64,000 nt of DNA from Eubacteriales bacterium (GTDB lineage: Bacteria; Bacillota; Clostridia; Lachnospirales; Lachnospiraceae). This document shows, in pieces, positions 24,831-34,441 of the stretch (positions are counted from its first letter, which is position 1; each line of letters starts with the position of its first letter). The DNA is taken from NCBI GenBank assembly GCA_030524745.1, contig JAUNGC010000001.1, positions 1-64,000 of the forward strand, given 5' to 3'. A model generated the notes under the pieces. It did no database searches, was not told the origin of the DNA, and was given only the letters and a program-made list of their open reading frames with translations. Position numbers and translations under genes: made by a program.

Positions 24831-25105
24831 TCACTTTTCCTCGCAAGAAGGGATTTTCTAATATCATCAAAGCTATCCTGCATTGGCGCTGTTCTTCCGT
24901 TTGCTACATCCTCTTCCGCTTCTGCCAGGGTGCGTAATAATTCCAATTCTGATTTCATCTGGTAGTAATCTTGTAATCCCATTACCGCCGTATCTCCACG
25001 ACCATTAACAGTGATTATGACAGGTTTTCTACTTTCTCTGCACTCTTTGGATATCTCGCTATAATGATTCCTTAAATCGGATGAAGGTCTAATTGTTGCT
25101 TCCAT
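24827..25105 (-). CDS. Phd/YefM-family antitoxin
   Basis: A 92-residue antitoxin. The N-terminal Phd/YefM DNA-binding fold reads SSDLRNHYSEISKECRESRK, then PVIITVNGRGDTAVMGLQDY. The C-terminal half is acidic and probably folds on binding the toxin. It is the first gene of the pair and overlaps the toxin by four bases. Upstream lies a good promoter containing an AT-rich palindrome, consistent with the autoregulation usual for this family. Confidence 0.92.
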   Translation of the reverse strand: MEATIRPSSDLRNHYSEISKECRESRKPVIITVNGRGDTAVMGLQDYYQMKSELELLRTLAEAEEDVANGRTAPMQDSFDDIRKSLLARKSE

Positions 25106-25141
25106 ATATTTTCACGTCCTTTCAATCTTTATTATAGTCAA

Positions 25142-25170
25142 ATCATATCATAATATGCATATGTTATCAA
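25142..25170 (-). promoter_or_regulatory. Toxin-antitoxin promoter with palindromic spacer
   Basis: TTGATA (25170-25165), a 17-base spacer and TATGAT (25147-25142) on the minus strand. The spacer contains the palindrome ATATGCATAT, a plausible binding site for the antitoxin. A second TATAAT lies about 14 bases further downstream. Confidence 0.65.
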
Positions 25171-25188
25171 GTTTTCATAACAAGAAGA

Positions 25189-25228
25189 AATAAGCATCCT
25201 CTACCGCCCAAAATTTAGGATGCTTATT
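25189..25228. terminator. Stem-loop between the glycan operon and the toxin-antitoxin pair
   Basis: AATAAGCATCCT and AGGATGCTTATT are perfect 12-base complements around a 16-base loop, with T-rich sequence following on the minus strand. It could end the glycan operon transcript before the antitoxin promoter. Confidence 0.6.
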
Positions 25229-25301
25229 CTCTAAGTTTTTCAACACTGAGGGCAATTGAGAATTTCAATTCCGATTACCTTTCTGATTAGCTTATACACT
25301 G

Positions 25302-25330
25302 GACCGTTTGCTTTTGCAAGCGGTCTTTTT
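25302..25330 (+). terminator. Stem-loop at the 3' end of the glycan operon
   Basis: GACCGTTTGC and GCAAGCGGTC pair with one G-U around TTTT, followed by TTTTT on the plus strand. The U-run faces the plus strand, so it would block antisense transcription into the operon or protect its 3' end. Confidence 0.45.
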
Positions 25331-25336
25331 GCAAAA

Positions 25337-26896
25337 TCACTCATAAATCCCCACCTCAAACTTCAGCACCGTAGGCATATCGGCCAGGCGGCTCTGCTGG
25401 TAGAGCCGGTCTCCGTTCTGCTTCCTGCCCGGGATAAACTCTCCGTTTTCAAAACGGCCTTCCCACATGCCGACCGGCTCTGCATACAGGCCGGACGCCC
25501 GCCTTCCCGCAAGGCTGATCTGCACGTTGCAGCCTGCGATATAAAAACAGAATTCGTTCACGGGGAAGAGGAACCCTCCGCTTCCCGCCCGGTTCTTCGT
25601 CTCCGGATATTTCAGCAGGACGTCATATTTTCCCATGGGAATTACGGTCCCGTCCTCATTTTCGTTTCTTCTGGCAAATCCGATGAACTCTTCCTTTTCT
25701 TTCCGATATAATTCCCAGACGCCCTCCACGATTTTATAGGCCCTTCTGAGATATTCCGTGTTTTCCGGAAGACATCTGTCCCACTGCCAGTCGATGAGCA
25801 GGGCGTCCAGTTCGGATTCCTGCATCTGCGCATATACGGGCGCATTCAACAAATCGTCGATTCCGAAAGGAGAAAATCCGATCAGATTGTGATAACAGCC
25901 CAAAGCGCCCAGCAGATTGGAAGCGGCTAAAGGCTGTCTTGCCGTCTCCGGAATAAACAGAGGATTGTTCCGAAGGGCATAGCGGTCGCAGCAGCCGTAA
26001 AAATCGGAGTGGTATATGTCCGGCGACAGCATGTCGATGGATTTCGCCGCTTCCTTCCAGATCGGTATCATCCGCGCGATGGGGCCGCCGGAGGGATATG
26101 TGCCGGGTCGAAAGGGAAACTGTTCCAGCCATACATTGGCAAACATCGGAATCGGATATTCCCTTTTTCCGGCCGCGGCAATCCGCTCCATGGCGCCGGC
26201 CATGTACCAGCTCATAAAATACTCCGGTGCTTCATAATCAAAAACCTGCTCCCAGTTTCCGGTCTTTCCGTACAGCCTGCTCACCGCCTCCGGAACCGGT
26301 TCCTGATACTTCTTTTCCGCTTCGCTCCCAAAATCCCGTTCTTCGCCGTAAAATCCCACCTCATTTTCCACCTGCACCATAATGACCGTATGTTCCTGAC
26401 CGTCATACTCGCGCAGAAAGGCCATCAATTTTCCAAACGCCTCCGCATCCGCCTCCACCGCCTCTTCACAGAAACAGGAAATGGTCTCGGAAGGCTTTCC
26501 GCCCCTGCAGCGGGCGCGGAAATACCGTTTGCTGTCCCGCTTCATCCAGGCGGGCGCGTAGTTGCTCGCACCGTTCTTCCACAGGCCGAACCACAGAAAA
26601 ATCAGCCGGATTTTTGCCGCCCGGGCCCGGTCGATTATCTGCCGGGGGAGAGAAAAATCAAATTCTCCCTTTTCCTTCTCCACCAGTTCCCAATGGACCG
26701 GAACCAGAAGCGTATTCATGGGGAGTTCTGCCAGTTTGTTCCATACATATTCATCCATGTACGCCATACTGGAAGAAACGGAATTGTGCACCTCCCCTCC
26801 CAGCACGAAAAATTCCTTTCCTTCCACATACAGGGCGGCGTCTCCTGTTTTTGTATTTCTTATCTGCGGTAAATTCTCCCATTCTTTTCCGTTCAT
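25337..26896 (-). CDS. GH35-like beta-galactosidase with DUF5597-type C-terminus
   Basis: A 519-residue cytoplasmic glycoside hydrolase. After an N-terminal GEVHNSVSSS stretch comes a (beta/alpha)8 barrel; MVQVENEVGFYG (about 174-185) carries the acid/base glutamate Glu179, and FIPETARQ probably the nucleophile. The later SPFGIDDL and the C-terminal beta region resemble the GH35-related group with a DUF5597 domain. Beta-galactosidase activity is expected, but the exact linkage is uncertain. The start is the ATG at 26896, seven bases after AGGAG; a 24-residue extension is possible in frame but unsupported. No signal peptide. It is the last gene of the glycan locus. Confidence 0.82.
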   Translation of the reverse strand: MNGKEWENLPQIRNTKTGDAALYVEGKEFFVLGGEVHNSVSSSMAYMDEYVWNKLAELPMNTLLVPVHWELVEKEKGEFDFSLPRQIIDRARAAKIRLIFLWFGLWKNGASNYAPAWMKRDSKRYFRARCRGGKPSETISCFCEEAVEADAEAFGKLMAFLREYDGQEHTVIMVQVENEVGFYGEERDFGSEAEKKYQEPVPEAVSRLYGKTGNWEQVFDYEAPEYFMSWYMAGAMERIAAAGKREYPIPMFANVWLEQFPFRPGTYPSGGPIARMIPIWKEAAKSIDMLSPDIYHSDFYGCCDRYALRNNPLFIPETARQPLAASNLLGALGCYHNLIGFSPFGIDDLLNAPVYAQMQESELDALLIDWQWDRCLPENTEYLRRAYKIVEGVWELYRKEKEEFIGFARRNENEDGTVIPMGKYDVLLKYPETKNRAGSGGFLFPVNEFCFYIAGCNVQISLAGRRASGLYAEPVGMWEGRFENGEFIPGRKQNGDRLYQQSRLADMPTVLKFEVGIYE

Positions 26897-27007
26897 TCCC
26901 ATTCTCCTGCATAGCGCGGGCCGCGTCTGCAATGCCGCGCCAATCAGCAGTTTGAAAGAAACTTTCAAACCCGTTTCCGTTTGCCTGTTTTGCCGGACAC
27001 AATCCTC

Positions 27008-27265
27008 TTACCAGAAATGGCAGGGACATTTCCCGTCCTTCTGCATGCCCCGGATCTCCACCATACAGCCGCAGGCCATACAGGTTCCGTTCTGCAGCTT
27101 ATCACACTGCAGGCATCTGTCCATCCGCCTTTTATATTCCTGCTTTGCTGTCTTTTCCTCCGGCCGCATCCGTTTTAAAATCACCGCCACATACTTTTCG
27201 TAATCCTCCGGGAATTCCTCCCGCAGAAGACACTTTCTGCATTTTCGCAATGCCTTTTCTTCCAT
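27008..27265 (-). CDS. Small cysteine-rich protein (DUF6171-like), probable metal binder
   Basis: An 85-residue protein with two cysteine groups: CRKC near residues 9-12, and CLQC, CMACGCM and CPC in the last 35 residues. The spacing suggests one or two zinc-binding sites. Between them is a highly charged helix (RMRPEEKTAKQEYKRRMD). It resembles a small family of unknown function found in Lachnospiraceae; I give that name with moderate confidence. It lies four bases downstream of the GH51 gene and before the GH35-like gene, so it is co-transcribed with sugar-degrading enzymes, which is an unusual setting. Confidence 0.72.
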   Translation of the reverse strand: MEEKALRKCRKCLLREEFPEDYEKYVAVILKRMRPEEKTAKQEYKRRMDRCLQCDKLQNGTCMACGCMVEIRGMQKDGKCPCHFW

Positions 27266-27269
27266 ATGA

Positions 27270-28745
27270 TTACCTTATTTCCAGATGAACCACGCTGCAG
27301 GGGGGAATGGTGAACGCCAAGCCGCTTTCGGTCCGCCAAAAATCGGAAAATTCCCGCGCCTTCACGGCATCCGGCGCATCGAAGGTATTGTGCGCGTCCA
27401 TTTTGTCCGTCAGGATTTCCCCTTTCACAGCCTCGATCGTTCTGTCTGTCAATACGGTTTCGATTTCCCTGCTCTCTTCAAGGGACAGATTCACCATGGT
27501 GATATGCACCGTTCCGTCCGGGCTGACGGATGCGGATTCCTGCAAAACGGGGATTCGAGCATTTCCTGCACACCTGATGTCTTCCTCCAGATGACTGTCC
27601 GCCAGTTCGTTCTCCTGATGATGCTGATACATCGCAAACACATGATAGGTAGGTGTCAGCAGCATCCGCTCTCCTTCCGTCAGAATCAGAGATTGCAGTA
27701 CGTTCACCGTCTGGGCCAGGTTCGCCATATGCACCCGGCTGCAGTGCTTATTGAAAATGTTCAGGCTCAGGGCCGCGACAATGGCGTCGCGCATGCTGTT
27801 TTGCTGGTACAAAAATCCCGGATTCGTCCCTTCTTCCACATCGTACCAGGTTCCCCATTCATCCACGATCAGGCCGACCCTTCTGTCCGGATCGTAGCGG
27901 TCCATGATCGCGCCATGCCTTGTAATCAGTTCATCCAGCAGCAACGCCTTTTCGATTGTCTCATAGTAATCCTGCGCGGAAAATTCCAATGCATGTCCGC
28001 GGCTGTTCCAGTCGTAGGGCACGGTATAGTAATGCAGGGACAAGCCGTCCATATAGTTTCCGGCAATCCGCATCACGCTTTCGGTCCACTCGTAATCCGC
28101 GGCGTTAGGCCCGCATGCAATTTTGTATATTTTTTTATCCGGATCGTAATTTCTCACATATGTCTGGTAACGCCGAAATTCATTGGCGTAATATTCGGGC
28201 GTCATATTCCCGCCGCATCCCCAGTTCTCATTTCCCACGCCGAAATAGGGCACCTGCCACGCTTCTGCATGACCGTTTTTCCTTCTTAAGTCCGCCATGG
28301 GGGAAATCCCGGAAAACGTCATATATTCCACCCATTCGGACATCTCCTGCACGGTGCCGCTCCCCACATTTCCGTTCACATAGGGCTGACAGTCAAGCTG
28401 CCGGCATAATTCCATGAATTCGTGAGTGCCGAAGCTGTTATCCTCCGTCACGCCGCCCCAGTGCGTGTTGACCATCTTTTTGCGGTTCTGCTTCGGTCCG
28501 ATCCCGTCTTTCCAGTGGTATTCATCCGCAAAGCAGCCGCCCGGCCAGCGCAGCACCGGAATCCGGACCGCTTTGAGCGCTTCCACCACGTCCGTGCGCA
28601 TGCCGTCCACATTCGGAATATCGGCGTCCTCTCCCACATACAGGCCGCCGTAAATACATCTCCCCAGATGCTCGGAAAAATGCCCCTGCAGTTCTTTTCT
28701 GATATGTCCTTTTGTCACGTTGGAATTTACATAATATTTGTTCAT
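27270..28745 (-). CDS. GH51 alpha-L-arabinofuranosidase
   Basis: Removes arabinofuranose side groups from imported oligosaccharides in the cytoplasm. The 491-residue protein starts [20 protein letters not shown] and reads [20 protein letters not shown], typical of GH51. The acid/base is in [12 protein letters not shown] and the nucleophile in [34 protein letters not shown] is another family hallmark. The C-terminal beta domain closes the protein. The ATG at 28745 follows AAGGAGAC; an in-frame extension of 44 codons has no site. It lies 132 bases after the LacM-like gene. Family members act as hexamers. Confidence 0.95.
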   Translation of the reverse strand: MNKYYVNSNVTKGHIRKELQGHFSEHLGRCIYGGLYVGEDADIPNVDGMRTDVVEALKAVRIPVLRWPGGCFADEYHWKDGIGPKQNRKKMVNTHWGGVTEDNSFGTHEFMELCRQLDCQPYVNGNVGSGTVQEMSEWVEYMTFSGISPMADLRRKNGHAEAWQVPYFGVGNENWGCGGNMTPEYYANEFRRYQTYVRNYDPDKKIYKIACGPNAADYEWTESVMRIAGNYMDGLSLHYYTVPYDWNSRGHALEFSAQDYYETIEKALLLDELITRHGAIMDRYDPDRRVGLIVDEWGTWYDVEEGTNPGFLYQQNSMRDAIVAALSLNIFNKHCSRVHMANLAQTVNVLQSLILTEGERMLLTPTYHVFAMYQHHQENELADSHLEEDIRCAGNARIPVLQESASVSPDGTVHITMVNLSLEESREIETVLTDRTIEAVKGEILTDKMDAHNTFDAPDAVKAREFSDFWRTESGLAFTIPPCSVVHLEIR

Positions 28746-28877
28746 TACCCCTGTCTCCTTTTGTCCATACGATTCCCGCGCGATTGCCGCCGGCATCCGC
28801 CGCCCCCTTAAGCACTCCGCTTTGTCCGAACCCTTTTTTACCATCCTATCATCACCCGGCATAAAAGAAAAGGCCAA

Positions 28878-29849
28878 TCAATTAATCAGGAAAGAATATT
28901 CGATATCCTTCCGGGCGTCCACGTGATACGGTGCTTCCACCTCGCTGCCCCAGCTGTCGATGCCGCCCACTCCCCTTACCGCGCCAAAAATGGACAGCAC
29001 AGTCCTTCTGGGCGGCGGCAGTTCCTCCTGATGGGTGGCGTTTTCCAGTTCCTGAGAGGTATAAGGCAGGCAGGAAAAGGCAAATTCCTTATCCCGCATG
29101 GAAAAGCGCAGGCTCTGGGAACCAACCGGCTCCCTGCAGTTACTGAGCACTTTGCTTCTTTTTACTTCCACCCACCTGGTATCCACATGCATGCCGCAGT
29201 CCTGCGGCACCAGATAAGGCGTCACCGGCATGCCCTCCACTTCATAAACGCCGGGTATGCCGCCCTGTTTGCGGTCCGGATAGGTTTCTCCCGACAGCCC
29301 CTCGTACCGAAACCCGTCTGCGCAGGTGGGCATCAGAAAACGCAGGCCGAAAACCGGCAGTTCCGGCAACCCCTCCGCACCTTTATAATGAACCCGGACC
29401 AGGATCTGTCCGTCTCCGGAAACGGTATATTCCACCGTAACGTTTGCGGTCTTTTCCAGAATGGTTTCAAAGGTATAAACAAGCGATACCTCTCCGGCCG
29501 TTTCCCCGCCGGAATACCGGTTATTCTCCGGTGCAACCGGCATTGCGATTTCTTCTTTGTCCACAAAGACGGCTGCGCCCAGACATTTGATATAACGGTC
29601 CGCCGCGCTCCATATGCCGCTTTTTTGATGGAATCCGTTTCCTCTGTCGTTATCCGTCAAGGCGCGCCAGAACGCAGGCGCAGGCGTCCGGTATATCCAC
29701 TCCATCCCGTCTGTCACAAGGGATTCCAGGCCCCCCCGTCCGTAGGAGAAAATATAGTGAAACGATTTGCCGTTTCCGGCTCCATGCACACCCAGGCTTC
29801 CTTCTCCATAAACAAGCTGCAAAGAGCCTCCCCTATTTGTGCAGTCCAT
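28878..29849 (-). CDS. lacM: Beta-galactosidase small subunit (LacM-like, LacZ domain 5)
   Basis: A 323-residue protein equivalent to the C-terminal third of LacZ. It begins with a short lead and then FHYIFSYGRGGLESLVTDG, continues RTPAPAFWRALTDNDRGNGF (the loop that completes the LacZ active site), and ends with GAVRGVGGIDSWGSEVEAPY. LacLM beta-galactosidases of lactic acid bacteria are split in the same place. Its ATG lies 17 bases inside the 3' end of the large-subunit gene, with AGGAGG upstream, so translation of the two is coupled and should be near 1:1. Confidence 0.93.
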   Translation of the reverse strand: MDCTNRGGSLQLVYGEGSLGVHGAGNGKSFHYIFSYGRGGLESLVTDGMEWIYRTPAPAFWRALTDNDRGNGFHQKSGIWSAADRYIKCLGAAVFVDKEEIAMPVAPENNRYSGGETAGEVSLVYTFETILEKTANVTVEYTVSGDGQILVRVHYKGAEGLPELPVFGLRFLMPTCADGFRYEGLSGETYPDRKQGGIPGVYEVEGMPVTPYLVPQDCGMHVDTRWVEVKRSKVLSNCREPVGSQSLRFSMRDKEFAFSCLPYTSQELENATHQEELPPPRRTVLSIFGAVRGVGGIDSWGSEVEAPYHVDARKDIEYSFLIN

Positions 29850-31749
29850 ACTGATACCTCACCTCCTGCATCGCCGGCTTCTCCGTTCTGTCCGCAAACA
29901 GGATTCCGTTTCCGGAAAATTCATAATCCGAAGGCCGGTCGTCAAAGTCTCCGCCATACCGCAGCACCTTCCGGCCGCTGACCTCATCCCACGCCCAGAT
30001 CGCCTGGTCAATAAAATCCCAGATAAAACCGCCCTGATACATTTCGTACCGGTCCAGCAATTCCATATAAGAACTCATGCCGCCCATGGAATTGCCCATA
30101 TCATGCATATATTCGCAGAGGAGAAAGGGCTTTTGAGGATCATTTTCCAGATACGAAACGATATCCTGCGGCGCCGCATACATCCGGCTTTCCACATCAG
30201 AAATCGTATCGTTATATTTTCTGTTGTTGACAACGCCTTCATAATGCACCAGCCTGCCGTCCTTCTTCTCCTTAATCCACCGGTTCATGGCTTCTATATC
30301 GTCGCCCGCATAGGATTCATTTCCTAGCGACCAAAATAAAATGGACACATGATTCTTAAAAGTTTCATAGTTGGTTCTGAGCCGGTCCATCACCGCTTCC
30401 TTCCATTCCGGCAGATCGCCGGGAACATTCCACGACGGCTCCACCCCTCCGGACTTCTGCCAGGAACCATGGCTTTCCAGATTGGTTTCCGCCATGACAT
30501 AAATGCCGTAAGTATCGCAAAGCCCGTACCATTCGATCTGATTCGGATAATGGCTGGTTCGCACCGCGTTGATATGATTTTTCAGAAAGCACCGTATGTC
30601 CTGTTCCATTTCGCTATGTCCGATGCAGCGCCCTGTGTCCGCACTCCATTCATGGCGGTTGACACCGTTGATAATCAGCCTTTTTCCGTTAAAATAAATG
30701 ACTCTGTCAATGATTTCCAGCCGGGAAAAACCGGTTTGATAGGATACGGTTTCTATCAGGTTTTGTTTTTCATCCAGCAGCTGAAAAGACAGCGTATACA
30801 GATAAGGATTGTCGTGGCTCCATGGGATCACTTCCGCTATCCTGCTATTTTCCAGCGCCGCAAAAGCTTCTGTCCAGCCGCCCTTTTCCTTCGTGCCGCC
30901 TTCCCCGCTTTCTGCAGCCGCAAGCGGCAGTTCTCTTTCCAGGATCTTTTTCCCTTCCGCATCTTCCAGGCGAACAGCGGCGATTCCTTTTCTCCCGGCT
31001 TTCAAAGACACCGTCATATCCAAAGAAAAGCATCCTCCCCCATTCTCCAAAAGCACAGGCCTTGCCCAAAAATCTTCCAGATGAAGCGCCGGCTTCGCCT
31101 TCAGCTTCACATCCCGGAAAATTCCGAAAAAGCGAAAGAAATCCTGATCCTCCAAAAAAGCGGCCGTACTTCTTTTGTGCACCTCCACCGCCAGCACGTT
31201 TCCCCGGTCCCTGACGCAGGATGTCAGATCAAATTCCGACGGCGTAAAGCTGTCCTCCGCGTAGCCGATAAACTGACCGTTCAGCCACACATACACGGCC
31301 TGCTCTGCGCCTTCAAAGGAAATGATAACCCTTTTGCCGCGCAATGCTTCATCCAGATCAAATTTCCGGATATAGGAGCCGACCGGATTGTAGGAGGCCT
31401 CGCTGAACATGCCCTTTCTCCCCGTCCTGTCTCCCAGGCTGTAGGCGGGACGCCTGTAAATATGTCCTTCCCAGGGATACAGGGTATTGATATAATGGAT
31501 TTTGTCATAGCCTGCCAGTTCAATATGACCGGGCACCGCGATTTCATCAAATCCGCTGCAGTCAAAATCTTCTTTATAAAAATCCACAGGGCGCGCGCCG
31601 GCGCAGGGACTGTAGCAAAATTTCCAGACGCCGTTTAAGTTCTGCACCGGCTCCATTCCCTCCACAAAATATCTGTGATCGCTGTGGGCTTTGAGCTGGT
31701 TGACCCGGAACACTTCCGGATCATCCAGCCAGGTTATGTCAGCCTTCAT
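29833..31749 (-). CDS. lacL: Beta-galactosidase large subunit (GH2, LacL-like)
   Basis: A 638-residue GH2 protein covering the first four LacZ domains. The sugar-binding domain contains YPWEGHIYRRPAYSLGDR, and the catalytic barrel has RTSHYPNQIEWYGLCDTYG. SLGNESYAGDD carries the acid/base glutamate and LLCEYMHDMGNSMG the nucleophile. The C-terminal LacZ domain is supplied by the overlapping lacM gene. No signal peptide, so it acts on imported galactosides. It lies 15 bases after the GH35 gene. A fully fused LacZ would be about 1,000 residues; the sum of the two subunits is 961. Confidence 0.95.
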   Translation of the reverse strand: MKADITWLDDPEVFRVNQLKAHSDHRYFVEGMEPVQNLNGVWKFCYSPCAGARPVDFYKEDFDCSGFDEIAVPGHIELAGYDKIHYINTLYPWEGHIYRRPAYSLGDRTGRKGMFSEASYNPVGSYIRKFDLDEALRGKRVIISFEGAEQAVYVWLNGQFIGYAEDSFTPSEFDLTSCVRDRGNVLAVEVHKRSTAAFLEDQDFFRFFGIFRDVKLKAKPALHLEDFWARPVLLENGGGCFSLDMTVSLKAGRKGIAAVRLEDAEGKKILERELPLAAAESGEGGTKEKGGWTEAFAALENSRIAEVIPWSHDNPYLYTLSFQLLDEKQNLIETVSYQTGFSRLEIIDRVIYFNGKRLIINGVNRHEWSADTGRCIGHSEMEQDIRCFLKNHINAVRTSHYPNQIEWYGLCDTYGIYVMAETNLESHGSWQKSGGVEPSWNVPGDLPEWKEAVMDRLRTNYETFKNHVSILFWSLGNESYAGDDIEAMNRWIKEKKDGRLVHYEGVVNNRKYNDTISDVESRMYAAPQDIVSYLENDPQKPFLLCEYMHDMGNSMGGMSSYMELLDRYEMYQGGFIWDFIDQAIWAWDEVSGRKVLRYGGDFDDRPSDYEFSGNGILFADRTEKPAMQEVRYQYGLHK

Positions 31750-31764
31750 CTTACCTTCCTCCCG

Positions 31765-34404
31765 TCATCGCGTTTCCAGAATCACTTTTTCCAGAACCGC
31801 ATTTTCTTCCATGGCTTCCGCCAGCACGATGATCTGATCGTCCTGCTCCAAAAAAGCATCCGGCAGCCAGATCCGGTCCGGATCCCCGCTGCATACCGAT
31901 ATCATGGGCATATCGCAGCCGACAAAGATGCGGCCCAGCACACACTGATGATTGATGACGGTCGCCTTTATGCCGCGTCCCGCAAAGCTGATCCAGCGCT
32001 GCAGTTCATCCTTTGCGGCGCTGACGGGAAAGGAGAGTTTTCTCACCTGTCCGTTCGGAATCGAAAGCGGCAATCTGCTGCATTCTGCGTGCGCCGCTTT
32101 CAGCTGTTTTAAGGCGGATACCGGATAGAGTCCTGTCCGGCACCTTTCCACAGGCTCCGCAGCAATCAGGTACATATGACCGATTTGAGGATTCAGGCGG
32201 GGCCCCGGATAAACCGCCGCAATATTGGCTTTCTGCCCTGCCTGCGTCACGTCGGAAATATCCAGCCACCGGTCTTCTACCGAGATGGTTCCCGCCTGCT
32301 TTCCGTTCACAAAAATGCGCACCGGAATCTCGCCGCCTTCGATATGCAGAAACCGCTGCTTCCCCTGTGCGGGCATGAGAATTTCTTTCTGGTATACCTG
32401 CATTTCCTCAATGTCCATGGGCAGCCTGTCTCCGAAATCACAAACGGCGCTCCACTCTCTGGCGGCAAGCCGCAGCACCACAGGATTATGATTCGGCATC
32501 ACATGATAGCGCCAGTTATATTGAATATCCCTTTCCTCCAAAACCTGACTGGCCGCCTTAAGTCCCTTTAACCCTCCCAGTTTGATGACGGGATAGCCGA
32601 TTCCGTGGCCGCAGTTGTGCCCCCAGCTTTCTATTCTGATTCCGACTTTCGTTCCCGGCTGACGCACATAAAGCATGCCGCCTGTCCCGTAAAAAGCGTC
32701 AGGAGTTTTTTGGTCGACGGTCACTCTGACCATATCCGCCGCGCCTTCCAGCAAAAGCCCCCGGGATTGTTCCGACACTTCAAAATCATACAGAACCGTT
32801 CCGAAATACTGCCCGTAAGATTCCATACAGGCCGGCTTTCCCTCTCTGTCCGCCACCGGCCACAAAAAAGGTTCGACTGCTACCTGCGTCAGCGGCTCCT
32901 GTTTTCGCCCGCGCGCCATTTGTTCCTGAAATGCGGGCAGATATTTTGTCTGCATCCGGGACGCCTTTTCTCTGGATACCGCCTGCACCAGAAGCGTCCT
33001 GCCGTTTTGAAGCAAAATTTTTTCCTCACTTCCGGGCAAAATCAGCCGTTTGGCGCCGCCGTCCGCAATCAGCGTTCCGCTTCCTTCACCGTACAGCACC
33101 GTCCTTATGCCGCCGTCCGCTTCCTCTTCTATGCTCAGAATTTCCATGGAGGAACAGACGATTTGGGCCTGTCCGGCTCCCCATTTTTGAAGCGGCAGAT
33201 GAATTGGGAAAAACAGGGTTGTCCATCCCCCGACCGGCGCGCTGACAACGTTTTCCTCCACCAAAAAGGAAACGCAGCCTTCCCGCCTGCCCAGATTGGG
33301 AACGCAAAGCAGCTCGCCCCCGCCCTGCAGCTTCATACTGATATACCGCTCCGCCTCTTTTTCAAAATCAGCCGTAACCGGTATCCGGCACTGGTAATCC
33401 GGAACGCCGGCCGCCAGCTTCTCTCCCAGCGCCGCGATCAGGCTTCCCAGAAGTCTTCCCTCAAAATATTCCTCCGTGACCCTTCCGTCCGCGCAAAGCA
33501 TCGCCCCGTGGTCATAATCGTTTGTCATATAGGAAATCGGCACGCCCCGGTAATTTCCCCAGGTGCTGATTCCCGTATAACAGTCGTAATTCGCGCTTGC
33601 CGTCTGACAGTAGGGGCTCAATAACCGGATTCCTCCGATCAGTTCCCGCCTTAAAAAGAAATGCTCCCGCATCGTTTCCGTCGTCAGAAACGCATAGCCC
33701 TTTTCCCGCAGATGTTCCCATATGATCTGCATCTTTTCTTCCAGCGCCGGATGATCCGGAGAGGAATATAAGTTAAACGCGGGATACGTGCCTTCCGCGT
33801 TTGCGCCGCTGTAATCCACATCCAGCTGACTCGAAGTGCAGACCACCAACGGAATTTCAAATTCATAGGGATCCGCCATTTTCCGGAGCGCTTCCAGATA
33901 AAGTTTGGGTTCCCTGCACTGATAAATATCCAGTTCATTTTCCAGCTGGATCAGGATAACGCTGCCGCCCTTTCCATACTGATACCGTTTCAGAATCGGG
34001 AAAATCCGGGAAAACCATCTCTCCACCTGTTCCAGATATGCCGGATCATACTGTCTTAATTGCAGATCCATGGGAAACAGCCAGGCGGGCAGCGCGCCGC
34101 CGTCCCACTCCGAACAGATATAGGGGCCGGGTCTCGCCACCACATACAGATTATTTTCGGCCGCCAGTTTCAGAAAATGTTCCAGATCCCTCATTCCGGA
34201 AAAATTCCATTCCCCCGGCGCCGTTTCATGAAAATTCCAGGGAATGTAAATATCGATTGCATTGTAGCCGCCGGCTTTTAACTGCCGCATTCTTTCTTCC
34301 CAGTACATTTCTGGAATGCGGAAATAAAAGAGGGAGGACGACAGCAAAATTACTGGTTTTTGGTCCAACAACAGACAATTGTCTCTCACTTCCACCGCTT
34401 TCAT
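31765..34404 (-). CDS. GH35 beta-galactosidase, large form
   Basis: An 879-residue cytoplasmic enzyme. The N-terminal barrel has the GH35 pattern: SSSLFYFRIPEMYWEERM, then GGYNAIDIYIPWNFHE, VVARPGPYICSEWDGG and LIQLENEL with acid/base Glu157. TTETMREHFF near residues 241-250 likely holds the nucleophile. The remaining 550 residues are beta-rich, with a jelly-roll type region near WFRVFVNG-like sequence IPVRIFVNGKQAGTISV. Exo-acting release of beta-galactose from galactan-type oligosaccharides is the likely role, by family and context. The start ATG has AGAGAGGA upstream. It follows the ABC permeases and precedes lacL. Confidence 0.9.
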   Translation of the reverse strand: MKAVEVRDNCLLLDQKPVILLSSSLFYFRIPEMYWEERMRQLKAGGYNAIDIYIPWNFHETAPGEWNFSGMRDLEHFLKLAAENNLYVVARPGPYICSEWDGGALPAWLFPMDLQLRQYDPAYLEQVERWFSRIFPILKRYQYGKGGSVILIQLENELDIYQCREPKLYLEALRKMADPYEFEIPLVVCTSSQLDVDYSGANAEGTYPAFNLYSSPDHPALEEKMQIIWEHLREKGYAFLTTETMREHFFLRRELIGGIRLLSPYCQTASANYDCYTGISTWGNYRGVPISYMTNDYDHGAMLCADGRVTEEYFEGRLLGSLIAALGEKLAAGVPDYQCRIPVTADFEKEAERYISMKLQGGGELLCVPNLGRREGCVSFLVEENVVSAPVGGWTTLFFPIHLPLQKWGAGQAQIVCSSMEILSIEEEADGGIRTVLYGEGSGTLIADGGAKRLILPGSEEKILLQNGRTLLVQAVSREKASRMQTKYLPAFQEQMARGRKQEPLTQVAVEPFLWPVADREGKPACMESYGQYFGTVLYDFEVSEQSRGLLLEGAADMVRVTVDQKTPDAFYGTGGMLYVRQPGTKVGIRIESWGHNCGHGIGYPVIKLGGLKGLKAASQVLEERDIQYNWRYHVMPNHNPVVLRLAAREWSAVCDFGDRLPMDIEEMQVYQKEILMPAQGKQRFLHIEGGEIPVRIFVNGKQAGTISVEDRWLDISDVTQAGQKANIAAVYPGPRLNPQIGHMYLIAAEPVERCRTGLYPVSALKQLKAAHAECSRLPLSIPNGQVRKLSFPVSAAKDELQRWISFAGRGIKATVINHQCVLGRIFVGCDMPMISVCSGDPDRIWLPDAFLEQDDQIIVLAEAMEENAVLEKVILETR

Positions 34405-34441
34405 AAGGTGCGATCCTCTCTTTCTTTTTTTGATTGATTCA

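Noticed and set aside
25256..25345. Short plus-strand frame beyond the glycan operon (ISIPITFLISLYTGPFAFAS)
   Set aside because: It has no ribosome site, overlaps a terminator-like hairpin and runs antisense into the GH35-like gene.
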